The position numbers and the translations under genes are program-made. From Bdellovibrionaceae bacterium UBA2466 (GTDB lineage: Bacteria; Bdellovibrionota; FAC87; UBA2466), in assembly GCA_002342225.1 (NCBI GenBank), contig DDPO01000024.1, forward strand, positions 14,942-21,258: DNA of 6,317 nt, read 5' to 3'. Position 1 is the stretch's first letter, and the number at the start of each line of letters is the position of its first letter. A model generated the notes under the pieces. It saw nothing but the letters and a program-made list of their open reading frames with translations, was not told the origin of the DNA and ran no database searches. Below, piece by piece: positions 1-6,259 of the stretch.

Positions 1-1
1 T

Positions 2-1075
2 GGTAGCCGTCAGTCGCTGTCTCAAATTAGTTGGGGAGGTGGAACCCCTACTTTTATGACCGTTGATGAAATAACCAAGCTCCATGAAGCCACTCTACAG
101 TTTTTTGATCTCGTTCCTAATGCTGAAGTCAGCATTGAAATTGACCCCAGAGTTACAAGTCGTGAGCAACTCAAAGTTCTTAGGGAGTTGGGATTCAATC
201 GAGTGAGTTTAGGTGTCCAAGATTTTAATGAAGACGTACAAAAAGCTATCAACAGGGTTCAGTCGGTCAAAATGACGGGAGACATGCTTAAATTTTGTCG
301 TGAGCTTGGATTTGAAGGTATCAATTTCGACCTGATTTATGGGTTGCCACTTCAAACGCGTGACTCCTTTAAAAAGACCGTGGAACAAGTTGTCCAGCTA
401 AAACCTGATCGCATTGCACTCTATAACTATGCTCATTTGCCATCGTTAAGACCACATCAAAAAATCATGGACAAATTCGCCCGACCCGACACCGAGGAGC
501 GACTTGCCATTTTTCTGGATGGCTACCAAGAGTTTACTGACCACGGTTATCAATCTATCGGTCTAGACCATTTTGCGCTTGATACTGATGAGCTTTTTCG
601 AGCCATTGAGAAAGAGACCCTTTACCGGAACTTCATGGGTTACACGGTGAAGAGAGGTGCAGGAATGATTGGAATCGGTGCTTCTGCCATTGGCGAAATA
701 GGCAATAGCTACTTCCAAAATATAAGAGAGGCTAAAAATTACGAGGAGAGTGTTGCCCAAACTGGAATGGCGGCTTTCCGAGGCCTTCTTCTGAGCCCCG
801 AAGACGAAAAGCGTAAGTGGATTATTCAGCAGCTCATGTGTAAATTTATTCTTAGATTTTCAGATTTCCAATCTCGTTTTGGAAGTGATTTCAAAGTTGA
901 ATTTGAATCAGAGCTTCGAAAGCTCGAAGATTTTTCAAAAGAGGGAATTTTAAATCTCACATCGGAGGGGATTGCGATTTCCGAGCTAGGGCGGTTAGTT
1001 ATTCGTAATGTCGCGATGGTTTTTGATGCTTACTTAAATTTGCCTGGTAAAGCTACTTATTCAAAAACGTTATGA
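2..1075 (+). CDS. hemN: Oxygen-independent coproporphyrinogen III oxidase HemN, 5'-truncated by the window edge
   Basis: HemN is a cytoplasmic radical-SAM enzyme that decarboxylates two propionates of coproporphyrinogen III to give protoporphyrinogen IX, the oxygen-independent step of haem synthesis. The reading frame is open to the left edge; the 18 codons before the first ATG (position 56) encode SQISWGGGTPTF, the conserved GGGTP SAM-binding region, so that ATG is internal. Following E. coli HemN from memory, about 100 residues are missing, including the CxxxCxxC cluster motif. Visible hallmarks in order are SIEIDPR, GFNRVSLGVQDFN, FDLIYGLPLQT, PDRIALYNYAHLP, GLDHFALDTDEL, GIGASAIGEIGNSYFQN and, near the end, RLVIRNVAMVFDAYL. 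The NYAHLP and C-terminal RN-x-x-M-x-FD-x-YL signatures separate true HemN from HemW-type relatives. The TGA stop overlaps the next gene's ATG. It looks intact in the visible part. Confidence 0.96.
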   Translation, partial: GSRQSLSQISWGGGTPTFMTVDEITKLHEATLQFFDLVPNAEVSIEIDPRVTSREQLKVLRELGFNRVSLGVQDFNEDVQKAINRVQSVKMTGDMLKFCRELGFEGINFDLIYGLPLQTRDSFKKTVEQVVQLKPDRIALYNYAHLPSLRPHQKIMDKFARPDTEERLAIFLDGYQEFTDHGYQSIGLDHFALDTDELFRAIEKETLYRNFMGYTVKRGAGMIGIGASAIGEIGNSYFQNIREAKNYEESVAQTGMAAFRGLLLSPEDEKRKWIIQQLMCKFILRFSDFQSRFGSDFKVEFESELRKLEDFSKEGILNLTSEGIAISELGRLVIRNVAMVFDAYLNLPGKATYSKTL

Positions 1076-1818
1076 AATGGTCTACTTGGTTAAAACAGAG
1101 CAATTCCATTATTTTAGAGTACGACCATATTCCACAGGAACAAGTAGAGACTTTTGAAGAGCAAATCGCAGAGGTTGAAAAGTATTATCAGTTTTCGACT
1201 GTGGAGGAGATCTCAAAACGAACAATACAAAAAAAACGACAGGGGCTAGCGGCTATCACTTTCAGTAATCCTCGGGTGAGTGTAATTTTACGAGCTTTGC
1301 CATGGCTGCGATCAAAAAAAATTCCTTTCACTATTTTTTTGCGAGCCGACTGTATCGGGCTCAATAAGCTACCTGTAGAGGAAGAGATCGAATGCTACAT
1401 CAAAAAATATCCTGAAATTTCAAAGGAAACAGCCTTTGAAGGTGGAAAAGAGGAAAGTTTTTTAAAGTCTCTTCGAAGCCAGGTAGGGGCTTTACCCGTG
1501 GATATTTTAGATCCTACCCAGTTCTTCTGTACTTGGGGAAAATTGAAAGAGATACCCAAAGAGTTGGTTGAGTGGGGTGTTTCTTTATATTTAGTGCCTG
1601 AAAAAAGGTCGACTTTAGACGACGAAATATTATTTATGCGACATCAATTGGGTGTCACCCCTAGGGTGGCTAGAGCGGTGCAAGCAGTCAGGGGAGTAGT
1701 GTGGGGTGAACAGGCTCTGCGCGATTTGAAAATAGCTGGATGTGTTACTGGCGGTTCTGGAGCTGTGACGCAGGAAAGCCAGTGGTGGAACCTTCCGTAT
1801 TGGCGCTTTTCGACTTGA
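1072..1818 (+). CDS. Degenerate polysaccharide deacetylase (NodB-fold)-like protein, probably non-catalytic
   Basis: This 248-residue protein has no confident functional match by eye. Its outline follows the NodB deacetylase fold. An N-terminal segment (about residues 18-46) resembles the 'Feeql..L...y.vvsleel' lead-in of such enzymes. AITF (61-64) followed by ALPWLRSKKIPFTIFL (75-90) matches the first strand and helix, usually TFDDG followed by 'alp.L.k..ipaTfFl'. TWGKLKEIPKELVEWGV (154-170) matches the segment before the metal-binding H-x3-H motif, and a C-terminal VTGG...LPYWRF resembles the family's final strands. The catalytic TFDDG is TFSNPR here (63-68), and LYLVPEKRS stands where the histidine motif should be, so metal-dependent deacetylation is unlikely. 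There is no signal peptide, which suggests the cytoplasm. It starts in the ATGA overlap with hemN and has no clear Shine-Dalgarno, implying translational coupling. A distant unrelated fold remains possible. Confidence 0.62.
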   Translation: MKWSTWLKQSNSIILEYDHIPQEQVETFEEQIAEVEKYYQFSTVEEISKRTIQKKRQGLAAITFSNPRVSVILRALPWLRSKKIPFTIFLRADCIGLNKLPVEEEIECYIKKYPEISKETAFEGGKEESFLKSLRSQVGALPVDILDPTQFFCTWGKLKEIPKELVEWGVSLYLVPEKRSTLDDEILFMRHQLGVTPRVARAVQAVRGVVWGEQALRDLKIAGCVTGGSGAVTQESQWWNLPYWRFST

Positions 1819-1842
1819 AAAAATAGGCCCGAGCGATAAAAT
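1815..1842 (+). promoter_or_regulatory. Predicted sigma70-type promoter for the small repeat protein
   Basis: TTGAAA (1815-1820) and TAAAAT (1837-1842) each match the -35 and -10 consensus at five of six positions and are separated by 16 bases. The -35 box contains the TGA stop of the upstream gene. Transcription would start near 1849, leaving a leader of about 50 bases. A weak hairpin (TCCGTC 1850-1855 with GGCGGA 1866-1871, including one G-U pair) lies at the start of that leader. The terminator following the gene supports an independent unit. This is a prediction from spacing and consensus only. Confidence 0.5.
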
Positions 1843-1890
1843 TTGATCTTCCGTCGATAAAAAACGGCGGATTGATTTGACGTAACTACT

Positions 1891-1896
1891 GGAGGA
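1891..1896 (+). promoter_or_regulatory. Strong Shine-Dalgarno of the small repeat protein
   Basis: GGAGGA lies four bases (ATC preceded by the last A of the purine run) before the ATG at 1900. It is the strongest ribosome binding site in the window, fixes the start codon and suggests high expression of this short gene. Confidence 0.75.
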
Positions 1897-1899
1897 ATC

Positions 1900-2145
1900 A
1901 TGGCAACGAAAGTGGCAAAAGTCGGCGTAAAAAAAGAGGATGGTTGGTTATACTATCTTGATAAAAAAGGGAATGTCTCTCGAGCAAAAATGGGACGTGG
2001 AAGAAAGCCTTCCAAAGTGAAGCCTCAAATGGTCGCTAAAGTAGGCGTAAAAAGAGAAGAGGGGTTCCTCTATTTCATCGACAAACAAGGAGACGTTTCC
2101 AAAGCGAAACTCTCTCGTCGTGGCCGAAAGAAAAAAAGAAAATAA
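1900..2145 (+). CDS. Small highly basic protein with two tandem repeats; possible nucleic-acid binder
   Basis: This 81-residue protein consists of two copies of a roughly 27-residue unit (residues 5-31 and 45-71), each reading VAKVGVK-x-E-x-G-x-LY-x-x-DK-x-G-x-VS-x-AK, followed by basic tails. I recall similar short 'G-x-LY-x-x-D-x-x-GDVS-x-AK' proteins in deltaproteobacteria, but cannot name a characterised member. By count it has 27 Lys/Arg against 7 Asp/Glu, so it is strongly cationic. The linker GRGRKPSK (32-39) resembles an AT-hook core, and the C-terminus is nearly all Lys and Arg. No signal peptide or membrane segment is present, so it is probably cytoplasmic. A regular alternation of aromatic and charged residues in each unit suggests a small beta-hairpin. 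DNA or RNA binding is inferred from charge alone. It has its own predicted promoter, a strong ribosome binding site and a terminator just after the stop. Confidence 0.85.
   Translation: MATKVAKVGVKKEDGWLYYLDKKGNVSRAKMGRGRKPSKVKPQMVAKVGVKREEGFLYFIDKQGDVSKAKLSRRGRKKKRK
1912..2112 (+). repeat. Intragenic tandem repeat (two 81-base units, 120-base period)
   Basis: The units at 1912-1992 and 2032-2112 encode the two copies of the repeat in the small basic protein. By direct comparison 18 of 27 amino acids are identical, and all nine differences are conservative (K/R, D/E, W/F, Y/F, L/I, K/Q, N/D, R/K, M/L). The DNA is much more diverged than the protein, mainly at third codon positions, which points to an old duplication kept under protein-level selection. 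Confidence 0.9.
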
Positions 2146-2161
2146 GAGTTTTTTAGAATCT

Positions 2162-2195
2162 AAGCGTGGGCTACTGAAGCCCACGCTTTTTTTTT
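2162..2195 (+). terminator. Intrinsic (rho-independent) terminator
   Basis: A perfect 11-base-pair stem (AAGCGTGGGCT at 2162-2172 with AGCCCACGCTT at 2178-2188) encloses the five-base loop ACTGA. It runs directly into nine T residues (2187-2195). It lies 16 bases after the stop of the small repeat protein and separates that unit from the pruA run. The short A-rich run on the 5' side is weak, so efficient termination is expected mainly on the plus strand. Confidence 0.95.
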
Positions 2196-2255
2196 GCCTA
2201 TTAAGATACTTCGGTTGTCACTCGTCAAAAGGCTATGTTATTGAATAGGTAATAT

Positions 2256-2260
2256 CGGAG
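2256..2260 (+). promoter_or_regulatory. Ribosome binding site supporting the pruA start
   Basis: CGGAG ends five bases before the ATG at 2266 and supports this start over the in-frame ATG at 2314. The protein between the two starts (PAPKNEPV) also resembles the N-terminal 'ANEPV' region of mammalian ALDH4A1, which favours the longer form. Confidence 0.6.
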
Positions 2261-2265
2261 CGAAT

Positions 2266-3891
2266 ATGAACAACTGCAATTCGAAAATTCCTGCCCCTAA
2301 AAATGAACCGGTCATGAGTTACATCCCTGACTCGATTGAAACGAAAGAATTGAAAAAAACGCTTTCGAGCTTAAGTAGTACCGAGACGGAAGTTCCACTA
2401 GTGATTAACGGTAAAGCGATTCGTACCGGAAAAACTGAAAATATTAATCAGCCCCATAAACATCAGCACAAGTTAGGTTTTTATCACAAAGCAGGGCCTG
2501 AAGAGGTGAGAGCCGCTATTCAAGGTGCTTTGTCAGTTGCAAAAGACTGGGCTGCAATGCCGGCAAGTTCCCGCGCAGCTATTTTTTTGAAAGCTGCTGA
2601 ATTGTTGGCCACGAAATATCGTCCAATTTTAAATGCAGCAACCATGTTAGGGCAGAGCAAGACCTGTTACCAAGCAGAGATTGACTCGGCTTGTGAACTT
2701 ATCGATTTTTTAAGGTTCAATTGTTATTTCCAAGAACAGATGTACTCGATGCAACCCATATCAGGACCTGGGATGTGGAATCACATGGAGTATCGTCCTC
2801 TTGAGGGGTTTGTTTTTGCCGTGACTCCTTTTAACTTCACCGCTATTGCAGGTAATTTAACTACATCGGCGGCTCTGCTGGGGAATGTTGTTGTTTGGAA
2901 ACCTGCTTCGACAGCTGTTTACTCGGGCCATTTTATAATGAAAATTCTAGAAGAGGCGGGATTGCCTCCGGGAGTGATTCAGTTCGTTCCGGGAAGTGGT
3001 GCTGCAGTGGGCGACCTTTGTATCAAAGACAAGAATTTAGCAGGAGTTCATTTCACTGGGAGCACTGGAGTCTTTCAGGATATGTGGAAGAATATCGGAA
3101 ACCAAATCCATCAATATCGAAGCTATCCAAGGATTGTCGGAGAAACTGGAGGTAAAGACTTTGTATTTGCTCACCCCTCTGCCGATGTGGAAGCGCTTGT
3201 TGCTAATACCATCCGAGGTGCTTTCGAGTATCAGGGGCAAAAATGTTCGGCTGCTTCGAGAGCTTATATTCCGAAAAGTCTGTGGAAAGAGGTTAAGGAG
3301 CGGCTGATCTCGGAAGTCAAAACTATCAAAATGGGAGATGTATCCGATTTTAGTAACTTCATGAGTGCGGTCATTGATAAAAAATCTTTCGACAATATTC
3401 GCTCTTATATCGACGGTGTTGGTAAAGCTTCAGATGCCGAGATTATCGTAGGTGGTCAATGCCGCGACGAGGAGGGGTATTTCGTTGAACCTACGATCAT
3501 TGAAACAAAAAATCCTAGTTATCGAACGATGTGCGAGGAGATTTTTGGACCGGTGTTAACGGTCTGTGTGTACGATGATCACAAATACGAAGAAACCTTG
3601 AAGATTTGTGATGAAACATCTCCCTATGCTCTTACTGGCTGCATTTGGGCTCAAGATCGTAAAGCGATCGATACAGCGTTAAAAGTACTGCATCAGAGCG
3701 CAGGGAATTTTTATATCAATAACAAACCGACGGGAGCGGTCGTTGGCCAGCAGCCTTTTGGAGGCGCACGAGGATCGGGCACCAACGACAAAGCAGGTAG
3801 TTTGTTGAACCTTTTGCGATGGGTTTCTGTGAGAACGGTCTCTGAGACGTTTTCGCCTCCAAAAAGCTATCGATATCCATTTATGGCCTAG
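2266..3891 (+). CDS. pruA: Delta-1-pyrroline-5-carboxylate dehydrogenase (L-glutamate gamma-semialdehyde dehydrogenase), ALDH4 type
   Basis: It oxidises glutamate gamma-semialdehyde, in equilibrium with P5C, to glutamate using NAD+. This is the second step of proline catabolism and occurs in the cytoplasm of bacteria. The 541 residues cover a complete aldehyde dehydrogenase. Key sites are PFN with oxyanion Asn190, WKP with cofactor-binding Lys212, FTGST (263-267) in the nucleotide fold, GETGGK with general base Glu293, QGQKC with nucleophile Cys327, EIFGP (425-429) and the substrate-anchoring GSGTNDK loop (503-509). The 34-residue Glu-Cys spacing matches human ALDH4A1 as I recall it, and similarity to that mitochondrial form runs end to end (for example EGFVFAVTPFNFTAI and AGNFYINNKPTGAVVGQQPFG). 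It is a stand-alone enzyme, not a PutA fusion, and no proline dehydrogenase gene is in the window. It leads a tight run with the peptidase gene 24 bases downstream. No clear promoter was found in the 70 bases between the terminator and its start. Confidence 0.96.
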   Translation: MNNCNSKIPAPKNEPVMSYIPDSIETKELKKTLSSLSSTETEVPLVINGKAIRTGKTENINQPHKHQHKLGFYHKAGPEEVRAAIQGALSVAKDWAAMPASSRAAIFLKAAELLATKYRPILNAATMLGQSKTCYQAEIDSACELIDFLRFNCYFQEQMYSMQPISGPGMWNHMEYRPLEGFVFAVTPFNFTAIAGNLTTSAALLGNVVVWKPASTAVYSGHFIMKILEEAGLPPGVIQFVPGSGAAVGDLCIKDKNLAGVHFTGSTGVFQDMWKNIGNQIHQYRSYPRIVGETGGKDFVFAHPSADVEALVANTIRGAFEYQGQKCSAASRAYIPKSLWKEVKERLISEVKTIKMGDVSDFSNFMSAVIDKKSFDNIRSYIDGVGKASDAEIIVGGQCRDEEGYFVEPTIIETKNPSYRTMCEEIFGPVLTVCVYDDHKYEETLKICDETSPYALTGCIWAQDRKAIDTALKVLHQSAGNFYINNKPTGAVVGQQPFGGARGSGTNDKAGSLLNLLRWVSVRTVSETFSPPKSYRYPFMA

Positions 3892-3903
3892 TACAAAATA
3901 ACT

Positions 3904-3909
3904 AAAGGA
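3904..3909 (+). promoter_or_regulatory. Ribosome binding site of the metallopeptidase gene
   Basis: AAAGGA lies six bases before the ATG at 3916, a good spacing. That ATG begins a signal peptide, which independently confirms the start. Confidence 0.7.
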
Positions 3910-3915
3910 CAAAAA

Positions 3916-5667
3916 ATGAAGCGACTTTCGTGGTTACTTATTGTTCCCCTGGTGTGGGGGTGTGTTTCCAGAGAAACTAATGATTTAAAAGATGCTAACC
4001 CTTCCGAGACCACTCAAGTGACTTGTTCAAGAGTGACCAGCTTTTTAGGAAACGATCTTGAGAAATACCAAAATGAAGTAGACCAAGCGAGCCGAGAGTA
4101 TCAAATAGAGCAGTGGCGAGTCGAAACAGCTGACCCTCAAGCTTCACAGGAAAAGTTATCAAAGCTTTTTGAAAACCTTCAGAAAACTTCTTACGATTCA
4201 GAGATTTTGAATAAGACAAAAAGTATAGTTTCTCTAGCATCTGTTCTAAAACCCAATGAGTGCCCCAATTTGGTGAAGCTTCATCGTGCTAAACAATTGT
4301 TAGAAACCACTATTCTTACTGACGATAAAGTTGCTGAAAAAGAGCGAGCCAATCAAGAGCGCCAAGATGCAATGATGAATCAGAGTAATGGTTTTCGAGT
4401 GGAGATCCCCGGGGAGAAAGAGCCCTTATCGAAAGCTCTTTATGGAAAAAAATTGAGAAGTTTAGAAGTTAGAAAAGAGCGTCAGGAGCTTTATCAAAAA
4501 TACAACTCTGCACGAGCCCAAAAGTGGAATGAATGGGGCTTTAAAGATCTTATTAAGTCTAGAAATGAAGAGGGGCGATTAGCAGGATTTAAAAACTACT
4601 ACGAATACCGGTTTTTTCGAGGACAGTTAGATTATCGAAGTTATCGCGCACAAGTTGAGGAGATTAAAACTAAGCTAGCTCCCAAAGTGAGAAAAGCTTT
4701 AGCTACGATTGGAAAACAATTCAAAATAAATAAAGTTGAAGCTTGGGATATGGGATATCTGCGAGAAAAGGCTGCATCGGGGGATGTAAATAAATTTCTA
4801 GAAAAGCTCCCAGAAGCTACAGTGCTCGATATGGCTAGAAAGTTTTATTCGCACCTAGGAATTGATATCGACTCTTACCAATTTACAATGGATCTTTACC
4901 CCCGCCCTGGGAAAAATACCCACGCTTTTGCGATGGGGGTCGTTGCTCCTAGAGTGGATTCCAACGGTAACCTTTTGCCTGAGCCTAAGTCGGACATTCG
5001 ATTCTTAGCCAATTTAAAGCAGCCCGTGAAATGGGAAGACACGAGTACTATTATTCACGAGTTGGGCCATGCGATTCATTTTGGTGAGATTCGTCAGCCA
5101 TTAGGGATCTTCAGGGGATTTGGATCGGTTGAAACGGAAGCTATTGCAATGACGCTCGAAAGAATGTCCGATTCAAGTGAGTTTCTCGAAATGATTTTGC
5201 CGGAATTTACGGGCGTCCCAAAAACAGATTTGAGACCTGTTTTGAATAAACAGGCCAAATCAGCTCAGATCGAGCAGGCCTTTACCCTTTTAAGGCAAGT
5301 GTTTTTTAGTGATTTTGAGCATGAAGTTTATTTAAACCCCGATCAAGATTACGGGGTGCTCTGGTCCAAAATGCACAAAGAGTACTGGGGAGTGGAAGTG
5401 CCCGAGCAATTTGCAGACTGGGATGTAGAGCATTTTTTGATGGCCCCTGTGTATGTGCAAAACTATGCGATCGGGATTTTGATGGTAGAACAGTTGTACA
5501 AGTCTATACTTAAAGAATTTAGAACCTCTTACAAAAGCACTAAAATTGGGGATAAGCTCAGGGCTCAGTACTTCGCTCTTGGGCTGGAAAAGGACTATTT
5601 AGGGCTTACTCTAGGGTTTACAGGAAAGCCATTGACGGCAGAGGCAGCCTTGAGGTTAATCAAATAG
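3916..5667 (+). CDS. Lipoprotein zinc metallopeptidase of the M2/M3 type (HELGH gluzincin)
   Basis: A zinc peptidase probably cutting short peptides outside the cytoplasm. The N-terminus is a lipoprotein signal: MKRL, a hydrophobic stretch, then VWGC with acceptor Cys16 (Trp at -2 is unusual). The only other cysteines, Cys37 and Cys116, could form a disulfide, consistent with export. Zinc site: HELGH at 381-385, with Glu408 (in ETEAIAM) the likely third ligand, 27 residues after the first His as in this clan. Other signatures are a KSRNEEGRLAGFKNYYEYR segment (214-232), DLYPRPGK (326-333), FEHEVY (467-472) and HFLMAP-x-Y-x-x-x-Y (506-517), the last matching the substrate-binding His/Tyr region. 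The 583-residue length suits either M2 (ACE-like) or M3 (oligopeptidase) families. The FEHE and HF...Y...YAIG parts look more M3B-like, while the region near residues 60-75 recalls ACE. Substrate is unknown. It sits between pruA and gmhA, probably co-transcribed. Confidence 0.85.
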   Translation: MKRLSWLLIVPLVWGCVSRETNDLKDANPSETTQVTCSRVTSFLGNDLEKYQNEVDQASREYQIEQWRVETADPQASQEKLSKLFENLQKTSYDSEILNKTKSIVSLASVLKPNECPNLVKLHRAKQLLETTILTDDKVAEKERANQERQDAMMNQSNGFRVEIPGEKEPLSKALYGKKLRSLEVRKERQELYQKYNSARAQKWNEWGFKDLIKSRNEEGRLAGFKNYYEYRFFRGQLDYRSYRAQVEEIKTKLAPKVRKALATIGKQFKINKVEAWDMGYLREKAASGDVNKFLEKLPEATVLDMARKFYSHLGIDIDSYQFTMDLYPRPGKNTHAFAMGVVAPRVDSNGNLLPEPKSDIRFLANLKQPVKWEDTSTIIHELGHAIHFGEIRQPLGIFRGFGSVETEAIAMTLERMSDSSEFLEMILPEFTGVPKTDLRPVLNKQAKSAQIEQAFTLLRQVFFSDFEHEVYLNPDQDYGVLWSKMHKEYWGVEVPEQFADWDVEHFLMAPVYVQNYAIGILMVEQLYKSILKEFRTSYKSTKIGDKLRAQYFALGLEKDYLGLTLGFTGKPLTAEAALRLIK

Positions 5668-5671
5668 CACT

Positions 5672-6259
5672 ATGGATACTTTTGAAGTTTGGAAAAATGC
5701 CCTGAAAGAGGCCCATAAAATCCTAACCGATTTTATGGAGAGTTCGTCACAAATTGAAAAGTGTTCGGCGTTTACCCGTAAAATTGTTGAGACTTACAAA
5801 AGCGATGGCAACATTTTCATTTGTGGAAACGGCGGCTCTCATTGCGATGCTATGCATTTTGCAGAAGAGCTTACCGGAAAAAACCGCTTAGACCGAAAAC
5901 CCCTTGGAGCTCTAGCTCTGGGAGATCCGAGCCACGTGACCTGTGTTGGAAATGATTATGGATTTGAACATGTCTTTGCTCGACAGTTCGCTGCTCTGGC
6001 AAGACGTGGAGATTTACTGATTGGGCTATCCACAAGCGGAAACTCAAAAAATGTAGGTTTAGCCTTTGATGAGGCCAAACAAAGAGGAATTACCACCGTA
6101 GCTTTGCTGGGCAGAGACGGGGGATGGCTGAAAGATAAAGCCGATTTGGTCATTATTATTCCAGCGAGAACTTCGGACCGAGTGCAAGAAATGCATATTA
6201 AGATTCTCCACACGGTGATTGATGCTGCAGAGAGAGAGCTGTTTCCGTCCTCTTTTTAG
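5672..6259 (+). CDS. gmhA: Phosphoheptose isomerase GmhA (sedoheptulose 7-phosphate isomerase)
   Basis: It converts sedoheptulose 7-phosphate to D-glycero-D-manno-heptose 7-phosphate in the cytoplasm, the first step towards ADP-heptose for the LPS inner core. The 195 residues match the usual length and form a single SIS domain. The segment CGNGGSHCDAMHFAEELTGK (51-70) is nearly identical to E. coli GmhA, followed by CVGNDYGF (91-98), the phosphate-binding STSGNS (120-125), LLGRDGG (145-151) and DRVQEMHIKILH (169-180). Putative metal/catalytic residues by alignment are His62, Glu66, Gln172 and His180, all present. The start lies four bases after the peptidase stop. The only purine-rich sequence, GAGG at 5652-5655, is 16 bases upstream and too far, so translation is probably coupled to the peptidase gene. 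Its stop overlaps that of the convergent minus-strand frame. No other heptose-pathway gene (gmhB, hldE) is visible. Confidence 0.97.
   Translation: MDTFEVWKNALKEAHKILTDFMESSSQIEKCSAFTRKIVETYKSDGNIFICGNGGSHCDAMHFAEELTGKNRLDRKPLGALALGDPSHVTCVGNDYGFEHVFARQFAALARRGDLLIGLSTSGNSKNVGLAFDEAKQRGITTVALLGRDGGWLKDKADLVIIIPARTSDRVQEMHIKILHTVIDAAERELFPSSF

Noticed and set aside
56..58. ATG at 56 as the hemN start
   Set aside because: The frame is open to the left edge and the preceding codons encode the conserved SWGGGTPTF motif, so the gene begins outside the window.
1850..1871. Leader hairpin before the small repeat protein as a riboswitch or attenuator
   Set aside because: Six base pairs with a ten-base loop and one G-U pair are too weak, there is no T tract, and the leader is only about 50 bases long.
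1644..1901. Minus-strand frames opposite the NodB-like and repeat-protein genes (1644-1901 and 1948-2184)
   Set aside because: They lie opposite supported plus-strand genes; one runs through the terminator hairpin, and the translations look like antisense composition with no recognisable motif.
2215..2255. Promoter for pruA using TTGTCA (2215-2220) with TATGTT (2234-2239) or TAATAT (2250-2255)
   Set aside because: TTGTCA is a fair -35, but the spacings are 13 and 29 bases, far from the usual 16-18, and no good -10 lies at the right distance. A promoter probably exists here, but I cannot place it.
2895..3155. 86-codon plus-strand frame inside pruA
   Set aside because: It overlaps the core of a clearly conserved aldehyde dehydrogenase in another frame and its product shows no recognisable protein pattern.
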